This document shows positions 44,849 to 56,683 of a stretch of 64,000 nt of DNA, in pieces (position 1 is the stretch's first letter; each line of letters begins with the position of its first letter). Both the position numbers and the translations under genes were made by a program. The notes below the pieces were generated by a model. It was not told the DNA's origin and did no database searches. It worked only from the letters and a program-made list of their open reading frames with translations. The stretch is from Anisodus tanguticus (Eukaryota; Streptophyta; Magnoliopsida; Solanales; Solanaceae), in NCBI GenBank assembly GCA_034509755.1, contig CM067547.1, positions 51,177,859 to 51,241,858 of the forward strand. The letters run 5' to 3'.

Positions 44849-47800
44849 TCAGTCATCAACATAGATGGTTTCTTGCTGAAACAGCCCACCAAAAATCTTC
44901 CTCTTCTCTGTTGCAGCAGTCTCTGTTTGTTTAGCTGGTTTTTTCGGGTCCTCCTTCGTTTTCGAAGAAAACGGATTCCTTGGAGGAGTTTTTACCACTG
45001 CTTTCTGAGCAGGCAAATTTTTCGCCTTGGCCCGTCCCCTAACGGTAGCAACTTGCACGTCCACTTCCTCACCTGTACTCTTTTCAACAGCTGATTTCAA
45101 TTGTGAGCTGAACTTTTCAAATGAAAATCCTGTACTAAAGCCTTTTGCTGTCTCCAATAGGGTTTCAACAGAAGGACTGGAAGCTGATGATGCCTTCTCT
45201 TCAACTTCTTTTTCAATGTTAGCAGCCTTTGCTCCTTGCTTTTCAAGCTTCTTTGCTTCTTGTTCCTGCCTCTTTGCTGCTTCAGCAGCTCCTCGAGCTT
45301 CTTCCTCAGCTTTCGATTTTTCAAGGGCTTCTGCATAAGCCTTTCTCCGACCATCCTCAGGAATGATGCTGTACATAAAATGGTTCACTCATTTAGATTG
45401 TATGGCATCCAGAACTTGTAGAAAGAGGATTTAACAACTTGGGAAATTTTACACTGTCCAGCCGTCTACCAAAATAATAGCTAGCAAATGTATATTGTTT
45501 ATATATTATTGTAATATATGAAAAATATACATATTTTATATATACATAATGTATATTTTTTATATATTGGCTAGCGGCTGTAATTATTTTTGGCCGAGCA
45601 GCCAAATATGTAAAAAGCCCTTTAACTTATAGTATATCGGTTCTAGTCTGTTTAAAAAGAATGTCACTTTCTATATTTAGTACTCATAACTCTTTAGTTT
45701 CAACATCCTACATGGCATGTTCAACACCACAAGATTAAAGGACATTTTTGTGCATTACACATATCTTTAGTTTAAGGCCACAAGATTCAAAAGTTTTCTC
45801 CGCTTACTTAAATTTCGTGCTCAGTCAAACTAAGACACATAAATTGAAACGGAGGGAGCATATTTTAACCTGGTTTATATCAAGTAATCTACCTTATTTT
45901 CCGTGTTACTAATCCCACTTTTTATGGACGTTTACCCGTAGTTATCTTTTGGTGATCTGATGATTCTTTTACATTTTCAGATTCAAGATAAGTTAAACTC
46001 ATAGTAAAATAATTCTTACGAGCACCAGTATCACCCAAATTTGGAAATGCAGCAATTGAGGAAAGAGGTAATTACCTAAAAAGTTCATCCACAGTCTTCG
46101 ATGTTGCTGATGGATCAGTAAAGACATCCACAACCTGTACAATGAAATAATTCCAGTTGCTCAACCAAGTGGATAACTAGCCATTTCATGTTAAATGGAA
46201 GACTACAGAAGGTTCATTTGTGTGAAATCAGAGATCATTTCAGTTAGGAGAATGTCATATGGTAGACTACGAAGTACATTTCATTCGGTTTTGAACTCTT
46301 CCTCATATTGGACTGAGACAGCCTTAAATGGAATGATATATACAATGAGGATTCGTATATCTGACACCAAATTTGCTTGAGATTGAGGTATAGTTATTTT
46401 CGTTGTTGTGATGTTCTCATACAGGACCTAATGCATTACAAGAAACTTTACTTAAGGCAGAGCAATAATTACCTTATTTTCTGCCACCGCCGTGTTGGAG
46501 AAAACATCCACCACCAGCCTAGCTATCTGAGACTTCGGCACCTGAAGATTCCAATAAAACAAGAGATCATGAGCAATGATTAGATTATTTCAATCTATTT
46601 AACATGCTTCATAAAGGGGGTAGAGATCGGAAAAAGGAAACAATAACCAAAATGTATGTCATGTAACTAAATCCAGAATAAAATACAATCGAACCTCTCT
46701 ATAATGGCGTCGTTTGTTCCGATATTTTTTGGCTACTATAGCGAAATGTTATTATAAAGAACATATAGTATAACATAACATGGAAATCAGTTCCAAAAAA
46801 TACTTGGCTGTTATAGTAAAATGCTATTATAGAGGATGGTTGTTATAGAGAAGTCTGGCTGTAGATGACGTGTTCAACATTAAAAGTTAGCTAGAATTTC
46901 CATGACAAAAAGAAAATTTCATACATTACATTACTTTATAGGCGTCAGCACTAGCACTCCCTTCAGCTGACACGACGATTTTGTATGAGCTCTCGGGGAG
47001 AAATCCTCCGTTAAGCTTGTTTTAATGAGTGTATAGCTTAGATCTGTCTCCACTATCTTCTGCAGAAACTCTGTTATCGTCAACGGTTGAGATTTCGAGA
47101 ACAGATTGTTGAAGAAAGACGTAATTCCTTCGAGCACATTGTATGTAGAGCCTACTGAAGAAGATTCATCATAGACTATGGCTACATGCCCAACACCAGC
47201 TAATTGTGCAGCTTGTATAACTTGTACAGCATCTGTTGTGGTGACTTCGGTGGTGGGACCATTCTCTCCCTTACCGATAGTAACCACAACTTTGCTAGCA
47301 TTTCCGATTGCCTTTGCAATTGATTCTGCATCTTGAAATGTGGATGCAACGGCGTTAAGGCGTTTCGACTCATCGTTAGATATCACCTACAATGATGCAA
47401 CATGTATAGTCAGAAAAAAAGAACAGATTATTTCAAATCTATTTTCTACCACCACTTCTTACAGTGCAATAAGAGCATTTTGTTTGCCTAATTTTAGATC
47501 AACCATTAATCAACTTTTGTTTTTGGCCACAAGGATTAATTACCTATTGCAAAGGGGATATTTTCATTAGTGAATATTAAGGGAATTGTCCAAGTCTCAA
47601 ATCTTTGTAAAATACTTTGATCTCAAAGAAATGGTATACAAAACCACATTCCAATTCTTGGTTGAATTTTGCAACCTTCAAGATTGTCGAGCAGTTTATA
47701 GTGACACACTGTTTGCTACTTTAATCCTACTACTACTCAATCATCGGTCCTCTAACGCAATTTCTTAAGTAGTGGAACACTCAGTGTCCAAGTGTTACAC

Positions 47801-50390
47801 GTTTGATTTATGAATCCTCTAATAGAGCCTACAATCATTGAGAGAATCGTCTTGTATTGCTAATATTCAATACGTTTATTAAATTCTTTCTCCAAATGCA
47901 AAAATTGAATACACCAAAAAGTTCAACGTGAGTTATGTTAAGAAAAATGGTTGCTTGGGCTTAACTTAGTTGCAAAAGTTAACTCATTAGGTGAGTATTT
48001 GTTGGGATACAATTGTTGTAAGGAACGGAAAGTAAGTAACTATTACAATAGTAAAAAGGATAAACAAACTATTACAATAAAACTGGAAATCAAAACCTTA
48101 CAAACTGCTTGTGTGATTTGCTGAGTCGAGTGATGGCACTCTGTCTTTAAGACAAGATTGCCCCGTATATCTCCTTTTACGGTATTGAGCAATAGTCTCC
48201 CAAGATACAACAACAACTTTAACAAGTGAGCAAAGGAAACTCAAGTGTTACTCTTGAAGAACTTTGAGTATAGTGACTTTGCTAGAGAGGAAAAATATGA
48301 ACTCCGAAAATCTGTAGAATATTTTCTAAGTGTTGAGTGTAGTGTATTTCAATTGAGTCAAAGGCCTCAATTTATAGTGTAAGTAGAAGACCCCTCAACT
48401 AGCCAACTAAAGGCCTTCAATATCCATGTAATTGCACTTGATTGAGGGGTTACATTCAGCCAAATAATGGCTGAATTCATGTGGCAAGTAATGGAGAATC
48501 AATGCTCCAAAACCAGCCCAAACGTCAGATTTTTCCAACTTCCCGTCGCAGCATTCTGCCTCCAAAGCGCCGCGGCTCCAGTGACTGACCAGCCAATTTA
48601 CGCCGCGGCTCCGACGGTGTGGCGCCGCGGCCCTTCACGGCTCCGCGGCGATTTCCAACTCGTTTCATTTTATACTTTGTACACTTCTTCCTTCATTTAC
48701 CAACGTGAAATACTTTGTCATTTGGCCAATAACCGTCCATAATTCTATGTCTCAAACGTATTACATACGTACCAATATCTCTTTCACTAATGAAATTTGC
48801 GATACTTGGCACTACGTGTGCACGTGTGTGGAAACGACGTTTCCGACGTGCGGGCCCAGTTGTTCGAGTCATAAATTAATGGGATATACTTATTTCCACA
48901 TTTAGTAAATTTCCAACAGTATTATCTAAAACCATATACGTAGACAACAACCTATTCCCTCAACCAATGTGAGACACTCTTTAACACTCACTCTACCTTC
49001 CCACGCAAGGCTGGATATCTAGACCCTGGACAACATAACATGCAAGCTCAATATTGTGAAACACAACAACATCAATGGCTCTAGCTTATCAGAGGCGTAG
49101 CCAAGATTTGAGGTCATATAGATCAAAATCATACAAGAAGACAATAGTTCATTCCTGATACCTATGCCGGATACTCTTAACAAATTATGTATTTCCAAGG
49201 ACAAAGAAACTAACCTTGTAGCTAACGGCTAGACGAGCTAGCTCTTGTGCTGCACCAAGGTCAGAAACTCCAGCTCTGACACTATAACCTTCACGCAGCA
49301 GTGTTTGTGCAATGCGGATACCAGCTTGCCCCATTGCACCAGCAACAAACACTGTTCCAGGATCCTTTGCCCTTTGCCTTCCAAAAGCCAAACCAGAAGA
49401 TGTGTTCATATTAACAGGTATCAACGACGTCACATCAGGTAACTTACCTGTTAAAGACACAGTATAATTAAGTAATTAAAATTGTGCTCTCTTTAACAGT
49501 TTAATCGTTTAAATGGTCACACTATTCAATATGGTATTAGAGCAAGCAAATGTCTCTTGTTCAAGTCTCAATATGGCATTAGAGAAAACATAAGTGTTGC
49601 GTTCAAGTATCACTGTCACTCATTATCAAAAAAATAATTTACAGAAATAATTAAGTAAATCTAGATGAAATGGCCGCACAATTCAATATGGCATTAGAAA
49701 AAAGCAGACGTCTTGTGTTCAAGTCTCAGTATGACGGTAGAGCAAAAATAAGTCTTGAGTTCAAATCTCACTGTCAGCCACCAGCGGTTAGGAATGAATG
49801 TTATAAGTCAAAAAAAAATTACAGACATAATTAAGTAAATTTAGATGAAATGATTTCACAATTCAATATGGCATTAGAGCATGCAGACGTCTTGTGTTCA
49901 AGTCTCAATATGGCATTAGAGCAAACATAAGTCTTGCGTTCAAGTTTTACTGTCATCCATCATTAAAAAGAATATTTACAGACATACTAAGTAAATTTAG
50001 ATGAAATGGTCACACAAGTCAATATAGTATTCTAGCAAGCATATGCCTTGTGTTCAAGTCTCATTGTCACTCATTATCAGAAAGAATTTTTACAGACATA
50101 ACTATGTAAATTACAGATGAAATGGTTACACATTTCAACATTACCAAAATCAAATACGGATGAGATGATCACACAATTCGAACATTACCAAAATCAAAGT
50201 TGAAGGGGTTGCCAGAATTGCTTGTAGTTTCCTCATTAGAAGACTCATCAGCTGATGATTTGCCAAGACGAAAAGATGGGAATTGTCCAGATTTCTTAGC
50301 AAACACAGTGAATCTTGAATTCTTGAATGATAGTCTTGGATGGGGTGTGATTGTAAGGAGGAATGAGTTTGAAGTAAGTGTTGGAGCCAT
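44849..50390 (-). CDS. PTAC16: plastid transcriptionally active chromosome protein 16, frameshifted in exon 3
   Basis: PTAC16 is a nuclear-encoded protein of the plastid transcriptionally active chromosome and thylakoid membrane, with an NAD(P)-binding Rossmann domain. Exons (minus) are 50390-50189, 49447-49215, 47386-46935, 46541-46473, 46134-46076 and 45368-44849. The N terminus (MAPTLTSNSFLLTITPHPRL) is a transit peptide; the Rossmann Gly-rich motif is GAMGQAG (104-110; GATGQAG is usual). The C-terminal third is an Ala/Glu/Lys-rich coiled coil ending KIFGGLFQQETIYVDD. Exon 3 is one base short at a C-run (46995-46998): SLTEDFSP is followed by a wrong frame and a stop within exon 4. With one base added the product would be 511 residues, matching the usual length. 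All splice sites and downstream exons look intact, so this is either a very recent mutation or a sequence error. Confidence 0.9.
45620..45865. mobile_element. decayed Stowaway-like MITE, PTAC16 intron
   Basis: The right end TTGAAACGGAGGGAGCATA is canonical; the left end (TATCGGTTCTAGTCTG) is eroded. Internal CTTAGTTTAAGGCCACAAGATTCAAAAG matches related MITEs in style. Confidence 0.5.
46315..46415 (+). repeat. RTE-LINE 3' tail remnant, PTAC16 intron
   Basis: ATGAGGATTCGTATATCTGA, then GAGATTGAGGTATAGTTATT: the 3' terminus of RTE elements as at 31640-31675. Confidence 0.55.
46683..46865. mobile_element. MITE with TATAATAG-rich inverted ends, PTAC16 intron 3
   Basis: ACAATCGAACCTCTCTATAA at the left and TTATAGAGAAGTCTGGCTGT at the right are imperfect inverted ends; the interior repeats TATTATA(G/A)A motifs. 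About 183 bp. Confidence 0.65.
48000..48918 (+). mobile_element. solo LTR, 919 bp, in PTAC16 intron 2
   Basis: The block begins TGTTGGGATAC and ends AAATTTCCAACA (inverted TGTTGG/CCAACA), flanked by a perfect 5-bp target duplication GTATT (47995-47999 and 48919-48923). There is no internal domain, so it is the product of LTR-LTR recombination. It includes a GC-rich stretch (48540-48655, several GCCGCGGC motifs). Its right part (ACCAATATCTCTTTCA then TGAAATTTG) resembles the LTR at 36862-37247, so the two families are related. Confidence 0.92.
49497..50160 (+). repeat. tandem repeat of about 170-190 bp in PTAC16 intron 1
   Basis: Four to five degenerate copies share GATGAAATGGTCACACAATTCAATATGGCATTAGA, given here in two parts: GATGAAATGGTCACACAA (near 49667, 49846, 50003) and TTCAATATGGCATTAGA. 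Each is followed by GTCTTGTGTTCAAGTCTC and ACAGACATAATTAAGTAAAT. The last unit runs up to the exon 1 donor and duplicates it: ACATTACCAAAATCAAA occurs at 50139 and at 50183 (the real exon end). Confidence 0.75.
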
Positions 50391-51897
50391 GAATGAATGA
50401 TTTTTTTTGGAAAGAGATAGCACATGAATTGCTAACTCTTCTTATTTTCAGTTATATTTTTTGCATGCAACTTTTTTATTAATGAAATTCCATTTGGGAA
50501 TGGTGACAATAATTTGAGCAATATCTGTGTGTGGCATTTGATTCTGGTCTCAGAACATTGTGTTTTTGGATTGAACAATGTTGTCATCTTTAGATGGGGG
50601 AATAAGGTGACTTTCCAATGGGATAAAGACACGTCAAATTTTATCTACAAAAGAAAATTTTAAGCCAGTCGTTTATAATTGGTACAAAATAGTGGCAATT
50701 CTCCAAACGTTGTGTTACTATTTTGTTTTGGTTTTGATTTCCTTTTTCTTTTTTGGAATGCTTAAATTTGGTTGTGGTAAAAAAAATTTCGGATTTGTTT
50801 TAATTTTCAGAAATAAAATAAAGCTGAACAACGAAAAATGTTTGTTTTAAAGAACAAAACAATTGTTTCCTGAAAACTAAACGTTTTGTTTTTCGTGTCA
50901 AATTTAGCAGACGAATATGTATAGTGTAAAGATTTTTTGATATAATCAGTGTAGTTTAATATGTAATAACAGGTTAGTTTTCATTTTTCTCAGGTTACTG
51001 AGTATAATACTTATCAATAAGTGAATATATACTTCATCAATCAGCAAAATGAATGAATGAGAAATTCACAGCATTGAACTTGTTAATTTTTGGTGAATTT
51101 CGTACTTTAGTTACTTCTTTTTTAATTTGTGAGTAGTATTAGAAATATACTTTTTAACTCTCTTAAGGGCTCGTTTGGTTGGGGAACTATCTCGGGATTG
51201 TTATCCACCCTCAATGTGGGATAAAATAATACCACAATCCGGGGATTAGTTATCCCGGATTTTATCCCAACCAAATGTGGGATAAAATCATCCAAACTTT
51301 ACATGTTTAGGAATGCATAAGGCTTTCTGGTGCCATTTATTCTGGTTGTTGACCCTTATCCATTAAACTAATGTTCGTTTGAGGTCGCTATATTCTATTG
51401 AATACACTGAGTTGAGTCCTAGTCCACACCTTACACTAACATGTGATCCAACAGTTTCTGGAACAGATAATATCTATAACCAAATATCTGTAGAAAACAA
51501 TAATGCAGAAAGTGATGAAATTGGAAGCAAGCTAATGATATTGTATTCCACCTACAGTAAAGCAATTAAATACTGGTGCATTCCTCAGGTTTTAACAAGT
51601 TCTTCTAGTTATAAACTAGGAACAGAAATAACAGAATCAGAGAATATTAAACTCAAAGGAGCAGAGAAATAGAAGTACAAGATGTTCATCTAAAATTTGA
51701 GGAAATGATTGTGCTTACACCAGTGAAAGCACAAGTTACTTTCTAAGGAGAAAACATAAATGATTAAAGAATCAATTGTTGAAAAGGTGGATATAAGAGA
51801 ATGAAAACTCACCCTTTTCTCTCATTTCCAGCCTAATCAGCTTGTACCTACAGGAATCAAATGAGAGTCTAGTATGTACAGATTGGTTCCAATCTTA
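50391..51897. other. PTAC16 upstream region and gene-free stretch
   Basis: It contains the PTAC16 promoter, which I cannot dissect further. A MITE piece at 51169-51300 starts GGGCTCGTTTGGTTGGGG and has inverted internal blocks (TGTGGGATAAAAT; TTATCCCGGATTTTATCCCA). A 97-residue open frame at 51379-51672 has no recognisable family and no codon or context support. Confidence 0.5.
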
Positions 51898-52202
51898 GGG
51901 TGCGTTTGGTATGGAGGAAACATCTTCCTTAGTGGGAGTAGGGAAAACAAGTTCCATATGTGGTATTTCAAGTTCATTGTCTCCTCCCTACCCTCTAACG
52001 CCCCCATCCCCCACCCATAGACCACCTCACCTCCACCACCCCTGACCCTCGAACTCCCCACCCCCATCCCATAGTGTTTTCTTAGATTGCATATAAATGC
52101 TCTTGGGACAATATTTTCTTGCTTACCTACCAAATACCAAAAAATAAGCAAGAAACCACTTATATTCCATGGAAAACATTTTCCTTCATACCAAACACAC
52201 CC
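51898..52202. mobile_element. MITE with C-tract core (copy 2, full length)
   Basis: Ends GGGTGCGTTTGGTATGGAGG and TTCCTTCATACCAAACACACCC are good inverted repeats, flanked by TTA and TTG. The core 51984-52075 holds ten runs of three or more C on the plus strand. 305 bp, non-coding. Confidence 0.8.
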
Positions 52203-52405
52203 TTGTTGAGACACAGAACTTCACTTGTCATAGTATCATGTTATGTCAATGAGTAAGGATAATCAAGAAATCCCTTAGAGCCAGTGGTGCACGATAGGTG
52301 GATAATGGGTCCCGCTCTTAATCTTTCTTCACTTAAGTAGCAGGCTTTTTGTCTGCGACAAAGTTCGAACCGTGTCAATTGGTAACAATACCACCCTATT
52401 GTGAA
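52203..52405. other. PPR 3' flank with a dispersed SINE-like piece
   Basis: GGTGGATAATGGGTCCCGCT and AAAGTTCGAACCGTGTCAATT look like tRNA-related repeat fragments; nothing coding. Confidence 0.4.
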
Positions 52406-54602
52406 TTATAGCCAGCTATAACCAGGTTTCTTACTCAATCCTCTATCCAACATAAGTTTGCGCTGTCCCTCTGCATCGTTCCAGTTCCCTTCCGATGCTA
52501 GCACATTTGCTAGCAACACATAAGTAGCAGGATCATTAGGGCAAATTTCAACAAGCTTCTTGGCAGACATCACAGCAAGTTCCTTATTACCGTGAAGTTG
52601 GCAAGCACTCAGTAGACTTTTAAAAACCGAAGGTCCTGGCTCTATAGGCATATTGTTAATAAAGCCCTCTGCTTCATGTAGATGACCAGCACGACCGTAA
52701 AGGTCGACTATGCAAGCATAATGCTCTAGCTTTGGTGGTGGTAGAGAATTGTCATTCTTCATCTGATCAAAAAATTTAAGTCCTTCGTTGAGCAGGCCAG
52801 CATGTCTGCATGCCGAAATAACAACAAGGAATGTGGTTAGATCTGGTTTAATACCACATATCCTCATTTCTTCAAACATTGCGATCACGTCCCTACCATA
52901 ACCATGATGTGCACACCCTGTAAGAAGTGAGTTCCACGATGTGAGGTCTCGTTCCTCCATTGATGAGAATATTCTCTCAGCATCTTCAAGTCTACCACAT
53001 CTTGTATACATGGAAAGAATCCCGTTTTGTATGATAACTTCAGAAGCATATCCTGTTTTCAAGGCTATACAATGGGTCTGCATTCCCTCCTCCAGACCTG
53101 AAATTAGGGGTAGTAAAATTAGCCCACGAAAACATGACCCACCCAACCTGCCCAAGTTTGGGCTGATATATAGCAAAATTGACCCCATGAGAAACATTGT
53201 CAAAATCTTTTTAAGAAGATATTTTTTAAAGTTTAATATGTTATATATAGCCATAATAAATAGAATATATAGTTTTATGAGGTACTTAAAAAATTATAAA
53301 AGAACAAACAAAGAAATTGAAACTTATTAAGAATTGCGCGGGTTGGGTTATGACCCGCTTTTTAGCCCATTTTAGCCCAAGTAACTTTTGGGCTGGATAT
53401 TGACCCATCCAATTATTAACTCAGTTGACCCGCCCAAATTCAATCCATTTGACACTCCTACCTGAAATACTTCCAATTGCTTTCAAAATGCTTGCAAAAG
53501 TGTAGTGATCAACAGTAAAACCAGTCCGCCTCATTCTTGAAAAGCAGGAGAACGCTTCTCCACCGACTCCTAAATTAGAGAAACCGGAAATGACAGCATT
53601 CCAGGAGATTTCATCCCATATCATAACATCAGAGCACAACTTACGGAAACCGTCCAAGCTACATCTACACTCCGAGTAAGCAGACAACAACGATACCACC
53701 AAGTAATGGCTATTCTTTAAACATTGTTGTATCACGTGCCCATGGACCAGCTCACAATGAACCAAGTAATCCGGGCAATAAAACGAGCTCAACAAACTCG
53801 TATACGTAACATAATTAGGTTTAATTCCCAATGTCATCATTTCCTTGAACAAAAACATAGCTTGTATAGGGCAATGATATTGTGCATAACCAGTAATCAT
53901 GGAGGTCCAAGTAATAACATTCCTTTCATACATTTGATCGAAAACTCTCCTCGAAGTCTCGAGATCAAGACATTTCGAATACATATCAATCAAAACAGTC
54001 CCTACTGTAACATCCAAAGAAAAACCAACTTTCCAACTCAAAGCATGCAACTGAACACCAAGTTTACATGCTTCTAACCGAGCACAACCAACCAAAGTAG
54101 CCGAAACACTCGACGGGGTTGGACTAATACCTTCCCTTATCATTCCAAGAAACAACGCTATCGCCTTTTCAGGGTAATGGGTGTCCAAATATCCAGAAAT
54201 CAAAGCATTCCATGTGACCACATTTCTTTCAGGCATTTCATCGAACACTTGCTGTGCTGATGTTACAATACCACATTTTCCATACATATCAACAAGAGCC
54301 GTGTTGATAAATACATTTGAATCGAAACGAAATTTGATAATTTGGCAATGGGTTTGTATTCCAACTGATAAAGAACCCAATTTTGCACATGTGGAGATGA
54401 TTTGATTGAGGCTAAATTGGTCATGTAAAAGACCATTTTGATGTAATTGAGGTAACAAGTCTAAATTAATGTTATTTGATTCGTTATATTTGTCTTTGAA
54501 GCTATGGGTTGTTGTTCTAACTTGGTAACAAATTTGGTTGGATAATTTTGATTGTTTTCCTATGTTGTAGCATTGGTGAAATGCAGGTGATCTGAAAATC
54601 AT
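52406..54602 (-). pseudogene. PLS-class pentatricopeptide repeat gene split by a MITE
   Basis: PPR proteins of this class bind organelle RNA for editing or processing. The 5' part (54602-53461) opens MIFRSPAFHQCYNIGKQSKL and has successive P, L and S repeats, such as NVFINTALVDMYGKCG, RNVVTWNALISGY and DLETSRRVFDQMYERNVITW, up to LKAIGSISG. A 356-bp MITE then interrupts it, and the gene continues at 53104 with LEEGMQTHCIALKTGYASE through more repeats to an E-type end (SKKPGYSWL and TAA at 52406). Removing the MITE and one TSD copy restores the frame exactly. As it stands the first frame stops inside the MITE after about 393 residues, and the second could start only from a MITE ATG at 53254. 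No DYW domain; the E domain ends early at SWL. Confidence 0.88.
53105..53460. mobile_element. hAT-type MITE inserted in the PPR coding sequence
   Basis: 356 bp, ends TAGGGGTAGTAAAATTAGCC and GGATTGAATTTG...TTGACACTCCTA (inverted TAGGNGT...), with a perfect 8-bp target duplication CCTGAAAT (53097-53104 and 53461-53468). Internal GGGTTGGGTTATGACCCGC and AGCCCATTTTAGCCCAAG motifs are those of a common Solanaceae MITE. Confidence 0.92.
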
Positions 54603-54815
54603 TTTATGTCAAATCATTTCCCCGTTTGAGAAGTCGTCCACTTTGATTTGGGCCTCTTGCAATGGCAAAAATGACACAAGTGATAAAAAAAATATCGGTC
54701 TACTTTCGTTTATTGATCAGTTTTATGTCCCTTACAAGTTGGGTTGTTTTGCCCTGCCGTAACTAAAATTATCAAAATACTCTCATTTAACGGAAACCCC
54801 CAATATACACCTAAA

Positions 54816-55486
54816 TAGGGCTGGTAATGGATCGGAGGTGGATTGGGTGGAGCTCAATCCGCCTCCACCCGTCAACCATCTATCCATCACCCGACTCATC
54901 CGTCACCCTATTTTTTCTTCATCCACATCCGATCCATCCATCATCCACGGGTGGATCGGGTGCTTTGCGGATGAAAATTATAGCACAATCAGTTTGGTAT
55001 TTTTCAGTTTTCATACTATCTTGCTTTACCATTATAATTTGATCTTGATCCCATTGTAATATTCATCAACCTATTATATTGCTAACAGTTATAGTCATAT
55101 ATAGAGTGATGTTCAACATAGAAAATGTTAATTATGTATAACGTAGTACAAAAATAACATTTTTGATACTAGAAATCATCGTTATTGTCATGTTGAAATT
55201 GAAAAAGAATTTCCGTTCACTTTAGAAAAATAAAGACAATTATTGAAAATAAAACCAAGTACTAGTAACGACATGAGTCATGGGTATATTATCACTGAAC
55301 TACACAAAAAATAACTAATTTATAAACTGATGGATGGATGGGTCGGGTGGTGGGTTGGATGTATGTCCACCCGAATCCGACCCGATCCGTCACCCGATTA
55401 AAATCCGTGTTTTGTCGGTTTTTCGTTCATATAATCGGGTCGGATGGATGGATAACCATCGTGTTAGGGTGAAATTGTCAGCCCTA
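54816..55486. mobile_element. hAT-type MITE upstream of the PPR gene
   Basis: 671 bp, ends TAGGGCTGGTAATGGATCGG and TGAAATTGTCAGCCCTA, with a perfect 8-bp target duplication CACCTAAA (54808-54815, 55487-55494). Both ends hold inverted blocks of GGATGGATGG/CCATCCATC and GGGTGGATCGGGT/CACCCGA type. Confidence 0.9.
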
Positions 55487-55494
55487 CACCTAAA

Positions 55495-56071
55495 TAACTC
55501 AATTTTAATTGAAATTACCTATTTCCACTCTCTTAACCTAACATACGACCCACTAATTGAACTCCAACCCACTAAACTAAGTCAGTTCATCGTAGTGTGA
55601 TTAGGCCTTTGCCACCTCGGAAGAGTTTTGGTTCTTTTAAGTTTGCAAAAGTTAATATTTTGATTATGTCGAGTATTTAATAAATTTTGTCAGTTAGATT
55701 TTACAAAAATTATGAAAAAAAAAAAACTCTAAACAGGTTATACTTTTTAATTTATTTATGTGTTTGATAATGATCCAACGTACTTACAAGCTAAGTGTTT
55801 ATAAGTCAAAATCAATCATAAGTAACGAGTTGATTATCAGCTTATGATCATTGTTATTTTATATATTCTTTTACTATATTATCCTCTCTTTTTTAAAATT
55901 CTCAAAATACCTTTAGCAGGAGAAAATTTCATACTTCCTCTTCACCCCATATATATACTCCTCCTTTCCTTCACATATACTTTTAAATTCATAATTTTTA
56001 ATAAAATTTATAAAGATAGTTTCGTTATTTTAACAAAAGAACCGTTTATCAATATTTTCTTACCAAACAGG
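55495..56071. other. AT-rich flank, MITE-like fragment
   Basis: A possible MITE remnant at about 55750-56070 (TGTTTGATAATGATCCAACG; TTTATCAATATTTTCTTACC then AAACAGG). Nothing coding recognised. Confidence 0.4.
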
Positions 56072-56683
56072 GGAAAATCTGCTTGTTGTCACGCTGGACT
56101 TGTGCAGTACGGAGAAAGTTTGTTCAAACTGATGCAGGAAAAATATGCGATTAAGCCATGATTGGAGCATTTTGCGTGTATGGAAAATCTGCTTGTTGTC
56201 ATGGACTTGTGCAGTACGGAGAAAGTTTGTTCAAACTGATGCAGGAAAAATATGCGATTAAGAGAAGCATTTTGCGTGTATGATGGATCTTTTGAGGCAT
56301 ACGATTTGATTCAGAGCATGTCGATTGAACCAGATTTATTTGTTTGGGGAGCATTGTTAGGGGCATGTAGGCAGCACGGAAATATGGATTTAGCAGCGGT
56401 TGCAGCTGAAAAATTGGCTAAACTTGAACCTGAGAGTGCGGGAAGTAGTGTGTTGCTATCGAGTTTATATGCTGATGCAAGTAAGTGGGTAAATGTCGCG
56501 AAGGTAAAAAGGCTGATCAAGAAGAAGAAGCTGAAAAAGGTTCCTGGCTGTAGTTGGGTAGAAGAAGCTGAAGGTCAGATTCTATTGCCATGGGAAATAC
56601 CTTGTTTAAATCAAAGTAAGAAACAGAAGCTCAGGCAAATTTGGTATGACATTGAGGTGATCACTTTCAAATATCTGATCTGA
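56072..56683 (+). pseudogene. PPR C-terminal fragment with internal tandem duplication
   Basis: The readable parts are CCHAGLVQYGESLFKLMQEK (56084), a TGA where Arg is expected before LEHFACM, and then EAYDLIQSMSIEPDLFVWGA to KKVPGCSWVEEAEGQI (56290-56580), the last PPR motifs and E domain of a PLS-class protein. A 110-bp segment is duplicated in tandem (56072-56181 and 56182-56281), the second copy with small deletions that remove part of the DLLGRAG-type motif. It is on the opposite strand to the PPR gene at 52406 and not simply a copy of its end. Upstream repeats are missing. Confidence 0.82.

Noticed and set aside
51379..51672. 97-residue plus-strand frame
   Set aside because: No recognisable domain; flanked by MITE pieces; nothing beyond openness supports it.
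53724..54077. 117-residue plus-strand frame
   Set aside because: Antisense shadow of the PPR coding sequence.
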